From Thermoprotei archaeon (GTDB lineage Archaea; Thermoproteota; Thermoprotei; Thermofilales; B15-G2), in contig QMSB01000010.1 of the NCBI GenBank assembly GCA_003650815.1, positions 1-35,324 of the forward strand: a stretch of 35,324 nucleotides of DNA, written 5' to 3'. A model generated the notes under the pieces. The model worked only from the letters and a program-made list of their open reading frames with translations. It was not told the origin of the DNA and searched no databases. Each line of letters starts with the position of its first letter. The first letter of the stretch is position 1. The translations under genes and the position numbers were made by a program. Below are positions 24,589 to 31,600 of the stretch, in pieces.

Positions 24589-24873
24589 TTATTCGCTCTG
24601 AGACAATTTATATTTTCTGCTAGATTGGAAACATTCTTTGCAGAAATAGATATGCTCAGAAACTTCTATTGCGCAGTCCTCACATATTTGCCTTTCACAA
24701 TTTTCACAAAGAGCTATAGAAAGGTTTTTTCCGCATATCCTGCATAAGGTATCCGCACAACAGGCGCATACATCCTTTTCCTTATCAAAATCCAGTTCGC
24801 AGACTTTCCTACCGCAGAGGGGGCACACGTAGAGAGTATTTACTGAATTGAGACAAATATCGCATACACCCAT
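24589..24873 (-). CDS. Cys-rich multi-zinc-finger protein
   Basis: 94 residues from the ATG at 24873, which starts just before the first zinc pair (MGVCDIC). A longer frame back to 24942 would run through the promoter of the divergent methionine synthase gene and is rejected. Seven CXXC-type pairs (CDIC, CPLC, CACC, CRIC, CENC, CEDC, CKEC) arranged like B-box or cross-brace fingers suggest three or four zinc sites, typical of protein-protein or RNA contacts. Partner of the PqqD-like gene downstream. No established function. Confidence 0.75.
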   Translation of the reverse strand: MGVCDICLNSVNTLYVCPLCGRKVCELDFDKEKDVCACCADTLCRICGKNLSIALCENCERQICEDCAIEVSEHIYFCKECFQSSRKYKLSQSE

Positions 24874-24902
24874 AACAGCTACCAAAAATGCTAAGCGCAC
24901 AC

Positions 24903-24912
24903 TATTTAAAAG
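24903..24912. promoter_or_regulatory. Shared TATA element between the methionine synthase and Cys-rich genes
   Basis: TATTTAAAAG. Plus strand: its centre is 25 bases before the ATG at 24932 (leaderless). Minus strand: its centre is 34 bases before the ATG at 24873. It supports both short starts. Confidence 0.5.
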
Positions 24913-24931
24913 ACTTTTGGGAAAAAGACTT

Positions 24932-25921
24932 ATGATACTCACTACCTATGTCGGAAGTTTTCCTCTAAGCTACTCAAAAGACAACATTCTAAGAATACTC
25001 AGAGATGTAGAAAAAATACCCATAGATTATCCATGTTATCCTCAGTTAAAAGACTTTATTTTCCAGTTTCTTCAACCAATTTCGCTAAAGAATCCGAGTT
25101 TAGTGACTAAAGACAACGAGTATATTCTAAAGTCGAAGAGCCTAAGGGTATTAGATGAACCCATAGCCGTGGACGACCTATTACTGACGCTGAATTATTT
25201 CAAAAATAAGAAGACTATTAAGGGCATAAGAGCCTGTGTTACTGGGCCCTTTACTTTAGCTTCACGTATAGTAGTTTCAGGAAAAGAAAATGCAGTAGGG
25301 CTAAGGAAGACGGCTCTGACTGAGCCAGACGTAATTAATGCACTAGCGGAGACTATGTCTAATATATGTAAATATTTTGCTGAAGCGGGAGCGGTGTGGG
25401 TTAATATAGATGAGCCTATACTCTCTGTTATTGTAGGCAGAAGAAAAATACTCTATGGACTATCACAGGAATTTATTATAGAAACATTAAATGCTACTAT
25501 AAGTAGGTGTAATGCTAGCATAAGAGGTATACATGTCTGTGGAGTATTATCACCTCTTCTGAGAGATACCTTGCTCATGACAGACTTTAAAGTACTTGAT
25601 CACGAGTTCAAAGATACTCCAGCCAATATCGAAATATTTGATAAACAAACTCTAGAAAAATACGACAAAAAAATATCTTTCGGATGCATATCATCAAAAA
25701 ATACTAGAGTAGAGAACATAGAAGAAACCGTAGCACTAATTAAGAAAGCAGCCAATATAATAGGCATAGAAAACATAGGTTTTATAAAACCTGACTGCGG
25801 TTTTAGAGGACTTAAATCTATATGTGGAGAAGAAGAAGCCTACAGAATATCTATTAAGAAACTTAAGTTACTGAAGACTGCGCAAGAGATTATGAATAGA
25901 GAATATGGATTTAGCGTATAG
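24932..25921 (+). CDS. Core methionine synthase (MetE C-terminal-domain type)
   Basis: About 329 residues from the ATG at 24932. The protein corresponds to the catalytic C-terminal half of cobalamin-independent MetE, beginning TTYVGSFPL. Zinc ligands are the His and Cys of GIHVCGVL and the Cys of KPDCGFRG; VNIDEPIL carries the conserved Asp-Glu. Stand-alone archaeal core enzymes (Mes families) are thought to take the methyl group from a methyl-corrinoid rather than from folyl-polyglutamate. The methyl donor here is unknown. The start is leaderless from a shared TATA element. A C/D sRNA lies just downstream on the other strand. Confidence 0.88.
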   Translation: MILTTYVGSFPLSYSKDNILRILRDVEKIPIDYPCYPQLKDFIFQFLQPISLKNPSLVTKDNEYILKSKSLRVLDEPIAVDDLLLTLNYFKNKKTIKGIRACVTGPFTLASRIVVSGKENAVGLRKTALTEPDVINALAETMSNICKYFAEAGAVWVNIDEPILSVIVGRRKILYGLSQEFIIETLNATISRCNASIRGIHVCGVLSPLLRDTLLMTDFKVLDHEFKDTPANIEIFDKQTLEKYDKKISFGCISSKNTRVENIEETVALIKKAANIIGIENIGFIKPDCGFRGLKSICGEEEAYRISIKKLKLLKTAQEIMNREYGFSV

Positions 25922-25973
25922 TCAGCTGGAATGCTCTTCTTCACCAATCGGCGAAGGACGCGCTCATCATTCA
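25920..25973 (-). ncRNA. C/D box sRNA whose C box covers a stop codon
   Basis: On the minus strand: C box ATGATGA (25970-25964), 12-base guide, D' CCGA (25951-25948), C' GTGAAGA (25944-25938), 12-base guide, D box CTGA (25925-25922). The TGA stop of the upstream minus-strand gene (ending at 25967) is part of the C box, so the RNA is probably processed from that mRNA's 3' end. The D' guide is complementary to GAAGGACG near the 5' end of 23S rRNA (from memory). It nearly fills the 45-base gap before the methionine synthase end. Confidence 0.8.
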
Positions 25974-26350
25974 CTATAGGTCCCAAAAAATTCTTCAAAA
26001 ACTGAAAGAATAGTTTTTCTTTTTTCTTCTGAAATAGTGTTTTCAATTTTCTTTAAATAAATCTTCCCTTTCTTAGATAAAACAAGTATCTTTGTAAAAG
26101 GCTTAATATAGTTTGCAGTCACATAGCCGTATGCTAGTAAACCTCTCTCTACAAGTTTCTTAATAGCATTTAGTGTTTTAGGACCCATTACATATGTTCC
26201 ATTAATATCTAGAAGGTCTATTTCATTGGTTATAATGCCTCGTTTTCTCAAGCGGGCTAAGAATTTTTCTAAGGATTCTTCATCAACTCCTTTCTTAAAT
26301 AATGATACTGTGTAGAGAAGGAGCTTCTCTGTAGTACTGAGCTTAGCCAT
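25967..26350 (-). CDS. Small winged-helix-like protein, function unknown
   Basis: 127 residues from the ATG at 26350 (MAKLSTTEKLLLY). A longer frame to 26407 would include its TATA box (26377-26390) and is rejected. Helix-rich N-terminal half with a possible winged helix: SLEKFLARLRKRGIITNEIDLLDINGTYVMGPKTLNAIKKL, then a wing-like hairpin LLAYGYVTANYI. May bind DNA, but no family is recognised. The stop codon is embedded in the C box of a C/D sRNA. Confidence 0.65.
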   Translation of the reverse strand: MAKLSTTEKLLLYTVSLFKKGVDEESLEKFLARLRKRGIITNEIDLLDINGTYVMGPKTLNAIKKLVERGLLAYGYVTANYIKPFTKILVLSKKGKIYLKKIENTISEEKRKTILSVFEEFFGTYSE

Positions 26351-26792
26351 AAAAATCACTGTGGTTGAGTATCTCGAAAATATATTTTTTACGCATAATG
26401 CTCTCAATAGGTCAGTATCTAGATCTTGAGCCAGTTTCTAGCTCTACTTTCAATTTTATTAGAAGCTAGCCATCGAACAATTCCATTGAGGCGCTTTTAT
26501 CACTTTAAGTAAACTTAAAGATTGCTTAAAGACAGGATTAATTCTGATCTTCGTGAACAGGAAAGATAAACTCCCAAGACTCTCAGAATATGTTGATATT
26601 TTCAATACGTTTTAATAACAGCTACTTCAGACAGTTTCATTTATTAGGCTTCAAGAGGCTTAACTGAATGTCCTAGTTCCCAAGGTCTCGGAGCTCTACT
26701 CAAACTTCGTCTCATTTTACTTTTATAGGATTTCCCCTCAGTTAGTTAGAGCTATACTTTATAGTGGGTAACAGTCACTTATATTGATAAAA
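26351..26792. other. Longest gene-free stretch of the window
   Basis: No convincing coding sequence, tRNA or C/D RNA was found. It contains a TATA element for the minus-strand gene at 26377-26390, a perfect 18-base inverted repeat at 26503-26520, a nearby half-repeat GCTTAAAGA, and a TATA-like CTTTATAG at about 26757-26764 serving the DUF72 gene. It may be a regulatory region or hold an RNA not recognisable by eye. Confidence 0.5.
26503..26520. repeat. Perfect inverted repeat, possible operator
   Basis: CTTTAAGT and ACTTAAAG separated by AA make an 18-base perfect palindrome in the gene-free stretch. A further copy of the right half (GCTTAAAG) follows within 6 bases. This is the size and symmetry of a dimeric regulator site, but it is AT-rich and far from both genes. 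Confidence 0.35.
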
Positions 26793-27989
26793 ATGTTTAA
26801 TCAGGTTAGCAGGAAGATAAGAATAGGGACTTCAGGCTATAGTTATGATGACTGGATAGGAGTACTTTATGAAGAACGTGAAAGTAAGTTAAAGAAGTAT
26901 TCACAAGTATTTAATCTCGTTGAAATAGATTCTACTTTTTATTCCACCCCTAAGCCCGAAGTGGTTAAGTACTGGGCGTCAGTAACTCCTAGAGGATTTA
27001 TTTTTACAGCTAAAGTACCAAAAGAGATTACTCATAAATGTAAATTAAATCCAAGGAGAGGTGCTGTAAGAGAGTTCATTAAGTTCTGTAAAGTATTAGA
27101 GCCCTTAAAGGAGTCAGGTAAACTAGGATGCTTAGTCATACAGCTTCCTCCCTCTTTTACTATAAATGAACTGATCAATCTCTCTAAATTTCTTAAAGAG
27201 GTGTCAGCGGAAGATATTCGATTAGCAGTGGAGTTTAGGCATCCTAGCTTGCTAACAGAAAAAGCCTATAAGGTTCTGGAAAAACATAATGCGGCTTACG
27301 TGATTGTAGATGAACCCTTACTGCCTTCTCACACAGTGGTTACGTCTGATTTTTGTTATATAAGATGGCATGGTCGAGGGAAAGCACCCTGGTATAACTA
27401 CCATTACTCGCTGGATGAGCTTAAAGAATGGGTGCCGAAGATACTCGAGTTAGTAGATAAGGTCGAAGTTATATACGGGCTTTTCAATAATCACTTCTAC
27501 GGATATGCTGTTCATAATGCTCTCCAGATGCTCGTACTATTAGGTGTAGCTAGGCGTAACCAAGAGTACTTTTTAAGAAAAATAGACGAGTACTTTACTA
27601 AAAGGGAGCTAGGAGTAAGGAAGCCTATAAGGGAGGTTAAGCCTATACTCATACACGCGCTTAACGTACGTGAGCTTCTCGGGTGCTTAATGGATAGAGC
27701 TAGATACAATAGGATGAATGAAATAAAGAAAACCGAAGTAAAGATACTTGAGCTAGGAGAAAAGAAGATAGTGGCTAGGGTAAAAGACTACTCGATAATA
27801 ATAGACATTGCCGATAAATCAATATTACACGATTGCCCAGACTGGAGTAGAGTTTTAGTAGTAAAGCAGCTATGTAAGCATATTGGGAGGCTTTTCTTAG
27901 AATTACCAGAGAGCCGAGCTAGGGAAATACTCTGTGATATAATACAGAACAAAGATATGTGGAAATTTAGACCGCTTACTCGATATTAG
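26793..27989 (+). CDS. DUF72 protein with C-terminal SWIM-like zinc finger
   Basis: About 398 residues from the ATG at 26793 (a TTG at 26784 would add three). Residues 10-240 form the DUF72 TIM-barrel-like domain: [38 protein letters not shown], and the ending [13 protein letters not shown]. The remaining 150 residues are not part of DUF72 and end in a likely SWIM-type finger HDC...CKH (residues 346-363), where the usual CXC is HXC, still able to bind zinc. SWIM fingers contact DNA or proteins. DUF72 has no agreed function. The end overlaps the hexuloisomerase gene by 14 bases. Confidence 0.85.
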   Translation: MFNQVSRKIRIGTSGYSYDDWIGVLYEERESKLKKYSQVFNLVEIDSTFYSTPKPEVVKYWASVTPRGFIFTAKVPKEITHKCKLNPRRGAVREFIKFCKVLEPLKESGKLGCLVIQLPPSFTINELINLSKFLKEVSAEDIRLAVEFRHPSLLTEKAYKVLEKHNAAYVIVDEPLLPSHTVVTSDFCYIRWHGRGKAPWYNYHYSLDELKEWVPKILELVDKVEVIYGLFNNHFYGYAVHNALQMLVLLGVARRNQEYFLRKIDEYFTKRELGVRKPIREVKPILIHALNVRELLGCLMDRARYNRMNEIKKTEVKILELGEKKIVARVKDYSIIIDIADKSILHDCPDWSRVLVVKQLCKHIGRLFLELPESRAREILCDIIQNKDMWKFRPLTRY

Positions 27990-28602
27990 CGTGCTGCCTC
28001 TTTAAATTCTCTTCCTCTTTACCTAAACGAAACATTAACTCTACAATAACGCCGTCAAGTAACGCCATAACAGTGTCTTCGAAGAGAGTTCCTAAGGGAG
28101 CTAATGGTTCATGAATTCCTAATATCTGTCTAGCAAAGTAATCTTTCTCTTTAGCTACCTTAGTACGTCCTGGAACAAATACTATGTGATCTGCTATTTT
28201 TCCTAGAGGAGATTCCGGATACGTCGTAATAGCTATTACTTTTGCTCCCACACTTTTAGCTGTTTCAGCTGCAGTCACTATAAGCTTCGTAGAACCCGAA
28301 CCCGAGATTGCTATAACGATATCTTCTTTACCTATGCTTGGAGTTATCGTTTCTCCAAGTACATACACGTTAAACCCAAGATGCATTAACCTCATAGCAA
28401 ACGCTCTTCCAACAAGCCCTGATCGTCCTGCACCTATTACTAGTATTTTTTTAGATTTCTCGTAGGCTTCAGCAAGAATATCTATCATTTTCTCTACTTG
28501 CCTATCATCTATAAGTTCTAGAGCTTTCATTATAAATAGCGCTATTTCTTTCATTGCTGACTTAACATAAAGTCTACTTCTACTCACAATTAGGTAACTC
28601 AC
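27976..28602 (-). CDS. hxlB: 6-phospho-3-hexuloisomerase (SIS domain)
   Basis: 208 residues. Interconverts arabino-3-hexulose 6-phosphate and fructose 6-phosphate; in archaea lacking the oxidative pentose pathway it runs, with hexulose-phosphate synthase, to make ribulose 5-phosphate. The SIS domain shows [20 protein letters not shown] and the signature GETITP; the serine-rich sugar-phosphate loop is ISGSGST. The start is GTG at 28602, but a TATA element at 28606-28616 fits better with a leaderless GTG at 28587 (five residues shorter). The synthase is not in the window. Confidence 0.93.
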   Translation of the reverse strand: MSYLIVSRSRLYVKSAMKEIALFIMKALELIDDRQVEKMIDILAEAYEKSKKILVIGAGRSGLVGRAFAMRLMHLGFNVYVLGETITPSIGKEDIVIAISGSGSTKLIVTAAETAKSVGAKVIAITTYPESPLGKIADHIVFVPGRTKVAKEKDYFARQILGIHEPLAPLGTLFEDTVMALLDGVIVELMFRLGKEEENLKRQHANIE

Positions 28603-28700
28603 CTACTTTTAAATATTTTCTTTAAATTCAGTCTTATTTTCTCGAGAAAATTTATAATAATGGATAGGAGGTTTATTAAGTTCTGTAAAGAGGTAATTTA

Positions 28701-29309
28701 GTGTACGCTCTCATAGACGGAATAATATTCGGGTTAGCATACACCCTAATATGTCTCCCGGTATGCGGGACTCTAGCTGTAGCAGTTACGTTATTATCGA
28801 TGTCTGGTATTAGAATTTTTTTAAAAACGACTTTTTACTTTATAATAGGGAGAATCCTAGCTATTAGCTTAATATTTGTTGTCTTTGTTCTAGTGGGAGG
28901 ATCTTTTGTAAGTAAGCCATTAAGTATTATTATCGAGGGGATATCTGCAGTAATTCTTCTACTTATAGCTTTCTGGATTCTGAAGGGTGCTAGTGCAGGG
29001 AAAATCGCTTGTTTGAATATAGGTATATGGTCTACCTTAAGAGTATGTCCCGTTCAATCAATTGCTATAATTAAAGCTCTCTCGCTTACCAGCATTAATG
29101 GGTCTATAATGTTTGTAATAGGTTTCTTATTGGTTTCTACTATTCTCATCTTAGGTTTGAGTGTACTAGCGTTTTTTGGAAAATGCTTTTTCATGAAGAA
29201 AGCAGAAGTGATGTATTTGAAGAAAGTTGGAGTAGGAGTTCTAATAGTTGAAGCTTGGTTAATGCTGATACACGTCGTAATGGAGATAAACTTTTACTTA
29301 AGTCAATAG
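28701..29309 (+). CDS. CcdA/DsbD-like thiol-disulfide transport membrane protein
   Basis: 202 residues, about six transmembrane helices. Cysteines sit in helix 1 (C18 and C22 in CLPVCG) and before the fourth helix (C116 in RVCPVQS), the places where CcdA and DsbD membrane domains keep their redox pair, and each is next to Pro. This family moves electrons from cytoplasmic thioredoxin to extracellular thiol proteins. Related exporter-like families cannot be excluded. GTG start preceded by GAGGTAA. It could supply electrons to the extracellular thioredoxin domain encoded at 19146, but the two are 7 kb apart. Confidence 0.7.
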   Translation: MYALIDGIIFGLAYTLICLPVCGTLAVAVTLLSMSGIRIFLKTTFYFIIGRILAISLIFVVFVLVGGSFVSKPLSIIIEGISAVILLLIAFWILKGASAGKIACLNIGIWSTLRVCPVQSIAIIKALSLTSINGSIMFVIGFLLVSTILILGLSVLAFFGKCFFMKKAEVMYLKKVGVGVLIVEAWLMLIHVVMEINFYLSQ

Positions 29310-29313
29310 TACT

Positions 29314-29325
29314 TTTATATATAAA
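29314..29325 (+). promoter_or_regulatory. arcC: TATA element deciding the carbamate kinase start
   Basis: TTTATATATAAA is centred about 23 bases before the GTG at 29342. It lies inside the longer in-frame extension to 29255, which is therefore not translated. Confidence 0.6.
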
Positions 29326-29341
29326 TAAAATATTCATATCT

Positions 29342-30286
29342 GTGAAAAGACTAGTCATTGCTTTGGGAGGAAATGCTTTACTGAGAAAAGGTGAGAAAGG
29401 AACCTTAGAGAATCAATTTAAAAATGCCGAAGTGACAGCTAAAGAAATAGTAGACTTAGCGTTAAAAAATTATAAAATTGTGGTGACTCATGGTAATGGC
29501 CCACAGGTAGGAAACATATATCTTCAACAAGAGTTAGTAGCAGATAAAGTTCCCCCCATGGCACTTGATGCATGTGGAGCAATGAGTCAAGGACTAATAG
29601 GCTATATTCTTACAGTAGCTATTTTGAATGAGCTAATTAAAAGAGGAGCAGCTGATTATACTGTCGTAACTATAGTAACTCATGTTATTGTTGATGATAA
29701 AGATCCGGCGTTCAAGAATCCGAGTAAACCAATAGGACTTTACTACACAGAAGAGGAGGCTATGAGAATACTTAAGGAAAAGAAGTGGGCTTTAAAGCCT
29801 GATCCAAGAGGAGGCTGGCGCAGAGTTGTTCCGTCCCCCAGACCGCTGAAGATACTTGAAGCCCCTATTATCAGAGATCTAGTAGAGAGAGACAAAACTA
29901 TAGTTATAGCTTGTGGCGGAGGAGGTATTCCACTTATATTTAAAGATGGTAAACTTAAAGGAGTCGAAGCAGTAATAGATAAGGATTTGACTTCTGCTAA
30001 AATAGCCGTCGATATTAAGGCGGATATTCTTTTAATACTAACTGATGTGGAGAAAGTCGCCTTAAACTACGGTAAGCCAAATCAGCAGTGGATAGATTCA
30101 ATGACAGTTTCAGAAGCTCGGAGATACATTAGTGAGGGGCACTTTGCTCCCGGCTCAATGCTACCTAAGGTAGTGGCTTCAATAGAGTTTGTCGAGGCTA
30201 GCGGAGAAAGAGCCATAATTACAAAGCTTGGTAAAGCTCTGAAAGCTCTACTGGGAGAGACGGGAACGCACATTGTTAGAGGATAA
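29342..30286 (+). CDS. arcC: Carbamate kinase
   Basis: 314 residues from the leaderless GTG at 29342 (VKRLVIALGGNALLRKG). Interconverts carbamoyl phosphate plus ADP with carbamate plus ATP, used for ATP gain from carbamoyl phosphate or to make it. Motifs: GGNALL at the N-terminus, THGNGPQVGN, the PRPLKILEAPIIRDLV segment, CGGGGIP, VEAVIDKDLTSA, ADILLILTDVEKV, and the ending FAPGSMLPKV. No arginine deiminase or ornithine transcarbamoylase is nearby. Its last 39 bases overlap the convergent zinc-ribbon gene. Confidence 0.95.
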   Translation: MKRLVIALGGNALLRKGEKGTLENQFKNAEVTAKEIVDLALKNYKIVVTHGNGPQVGNIYLQQELVADKVPPMALDACGAMSQGLIGYILTVAILNELIKRGAADYTVVTIVTHVIVDDKDPAFKNPSKPIGLYYTEEEAMRILKEKKWALKPDPRGGWRRVVPSPRPLKILEAPIIRDLVERDKTIVIACGGGGIPLIFKDGKLKGVEAVIDKDLTSAKIAVDIKADILLILTDVEKVALNYGKPNQQWIDSMTVSEARRYISEGHFAPGSMLPKVVASIEFVEASGERAIITKLGKALKALLGETGTHIVRG

Positions 30287-30463
30287 TCTTAGCTGATTAA
30301 GGTATTCTAACGCAGACTTATGTGAAGAGAAAAGTGAAAGTACCCTTACTCTCCCATAGGATAGCTTATGTCCACAGTACCTGCATCTAACTTTTACAAA
30401 AGGGTATAAAACACACATGTAATTTCCGCAGCGCCTACACCTTATTATAGCATACTTTTGCAT
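30248..30463 (-). CDS. DUF1922-like zinc-ribbon protein
   Basis: 71 residues from the ATG at 30463; a TTG just before it is less likely. It opens with a rubredoxin-like knuckle pair, IIRCRRCGNYM and VRCRYCGHKL, followed by a short helical tail, in line with the small archaeal DUF1922 proteins. Function unknown. The 39-base overlap with arcC is the longest tail overlap in the window. Confidence 0.72.
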   Translation of the reverse strand: MQKYAIIRCRRCGNYMCVLYPFVKVRCRYCGHKLSYGRVRVLSLFSSHKSALEYLNQLRLSSNNVRSRLSQ

Positions 30464-30484
30464 CAAGAGAACTGTTAAACCAAA

Positions 30485-30494
30485 AACTATAAGT
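30485..30494 (+). promoter_or_regulatory. TATA-like element for the 30517 sRNA candidate
   Basis: An AACTATAAGT stretch lies about 26 bases upstream of the first box of the sRNA candidate at 30518, giving the right spacing for an independent promoter. Confidence 0.35.
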
Positions 30495-30516
30495 CTAACT
30501 GTTCTCTCATATAGTA

Positions 30517-30567
30517 GGTGATTAAAGAGATCCGCTCTGAGAGATGATGAGCCCCGACCTCAATGAT
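30517..30567 (+). ncRNA. C/D box-like sRNA candidate with degenerate outer boxes
   Basis: Box spacing is exact: GTGATTA (30518-30524), 12-base guide, CTGA (30537-30540), three bases, ATGATGA (30544-30550), 12-base guide, ATGA (30563-30566). The inner boxes are canonical while the outer C and D are weak, the reverse of what is normal, so this may be a circularised or permuted form or a chance hit. It has an upstream TATA-like element and GC-rich guides, and it lies between two minus-strand genes. Confidence 0.5.
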
Positions 30568-30590
30568 ATTTTTGGTGACAAGCCTTTAAA

Positions 30591-31046
30591 CTATTTTAGA
30601 AATTCCTCCCAGCTTTTCGGGTATATTCCTGCTAATAATGCCTTAACTGCTAAAATATCAAGGGGGTTCAGAGGTTTTATTTCTTTACATTCGATTTTTC
30701 TCAAATATTCTTGAGCAGATATATACTCAAGAGAATTATTCAATGGATTTTTCAGAATAATATACCTATAAGTAACATTGCCTGGCTGGCTCATGGTGTA
30801 TTGTGAGAAAGCTTTAGAAAATACTATTAAGTAGAAACCTGCTCTAAATCGCGTAATAGTAGATTTGATGAAATAGCTTAATGGTATTTTATTTTCAGCA
30901 GGACCTATAAAATCTAAAGCATCTTCACTAGCCAAATTTTTTCTAGAAGGAGGGTTAAGTAAATCATAGGAGCCTACGCGGTCTTCTACCCTCTTTAACC
31001 CCAGTCTTTTCTTTTTGAGTATAAAGCCTCTTAACTCTAAAGACAT
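30591..31046 (-). CDS. Protein of unknown function
   Basis: 151 residues, basic N-terminus, no transmembrane helix or signal. The C-terminal half contains YRYIILKNPLNNSLEYISAQEYL and a helical ending NPLDILAVKALLAGIYPKSWEEFLK. No family recognised. The ATG at 31046 has a TATA-like stretch 26 bases upstream (31068-31078), so it is probably leaderless. Codon use looks like that of its neighbours. Confidence 0.6.
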   Translation of the reverse strand: MSLELRGFILKKKRLGLKRVEDRVGSYDLLNPPSRKNLASEDALDFIGPAENKIPLSYFIKSTITRFRAGFYLIVFSKAFSQYTMSQPGNVTYRYIILKNPLNNSLEYISAQEYLRKIECKEIKPLNPLDILAVKALLAGIYPKSWEEFLK

Positions 31047-31049
31047 TAA

Positions 31050-31061
31050 AGTATATTTTTA
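31050..31061 (+). promoter_or_regulatory. TATA element for the 31081 C/D sRNA
   Basis: AGTATATTTTTA is centred 26 bases upstream of 31082, right at the C box of the sRNA, so the RNA appears to have its own promoter. Confidence 0.5.
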
Positions 31062-31080
31062 GGTGGAGTTAAATAAACTT

Positions 31081-31143
31081 GGCTGATGAGTCCTGGCCTT
31101 AACTGACTAGACTTAATGATGTGTTTGGCTACCAGCTGATCTC
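31081..31143 (+). ncRNA. C/D box sRNA (2'-O-methylation guide)
   Basis: C box CTGATGA (31083-31089), 13-base guide, D' CTGA (31103-31106), C' ATGATGT (31116-31122), 13-base guide, D box CTGA (31136-31139). The flanks TTGGC and GCCAA can pair as an outer stem. The D guide (gtttggctaccag) is complementary over ten bases to GGUAGCCAAA of 23S rRNA; by the D+5 rule the target is the U equivalent to E. coli U1931. The rRNA sequence is from memory. Confidence 0.85.
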
Positions 31144-31241
31144 TGGCCAAATAATTATAATAACTTTTATTAATTTTAAGATAAATAATCAAGTATTATT
31201 GGAATAAAAAAAGATGAAAATAACTGAAATCTATAAATATG

Positions 31242-31270
31242 CAAAACAGCTCCGAAACTGCTTTTTTACT
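31242..31270 (+). terminator. Possible terminator: imperfect hairpin and T run
   Basis: A short imperfect inverted repeat (AAAACAG...CTGCTTTTTT) ends in a T run in the 31140-31338 intergenic region. It could end the sRNA transcript. Weak evidence; archaeal terminators are mainly T-rich and need no hairpin. Confidence 0.25.
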
Positions 31271-31338
31271 TTTAGGTAAAGCTTATAAAATCAGTTGAAG
31301 GAAGGGTAATCAGTGAATAAAAGGGCTGTGGGTTCAAT

Positions 31339-31596
31339 ATGAGTATTGCCCTAGAGAGAATAGTTATCGATATAGTAAAAGAGATAATCGACCAGAATAA
31401 AGGAAATGTCGTCTGCGTGAAAACAAGGGATGTTGCCAAAAAACTCGAAAGGCGAGGTATAAAAGCTTTTCGTTCAAAGGCTGTGTATAGAATAATAACT
31501 AAAGTTCTTATAGAAGTTTTTAATGCTAAAGCAGTCAAGAGAGGAAGAATATATAAGTACTTCATATATAAAAAACCCGTAAAGGAGATAGCATGA
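31339..31596 (+). CDS. Small winged-helix-like protein
   Basis: 85 residues. Helical N-terminus (IALERIVIDIVKEIIDQN), then CVKTRDVAKKLERRGIKAFRSKAVYRIITKVLI as a helix-turn-helix-like core, and a basic wing and tail ending in YKYFIYKKPVKEIA. Likely DNA-binding. The opposite-strand frame (31272-31655) is hydrophobic and antisense and is rejected. TATA-like GCTTATAAAA lies at 31281-31290. A C/D sRNA follows seven bases after the stop. Confidence 0.68.
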   Translation: MSIALERIVIDIVKEIIDQNKGNVVCVKTRDVAKKLERRGIKAFRSKAVYRIITKVLIEVFNAKAVKRGRIYKYFIYKKPVKEIA

Positions 31597-31600
31597 AGAG

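Noticed and set aside
24848-24931. N-terminal extension of methionine synthase
   Set aside because: It runs across the shared TATA element and into the divergent Cys-rich gene; MetE-type cores start at the TTYVGSFP motif.
25922-25966. Possible terminator hairpin after methionine synthase
   Set aside because: The sequence is better explained by C/D boxes on the minus strand; there is no T run after a hairpin.
29255-29341. N-terminal extension of carbamate kinase
   Set aside because: It overlaps the membrane-protein gene and contains a strong TATA box; the family starts at the LVIALGGNALL strand, which fits GTG 29342.
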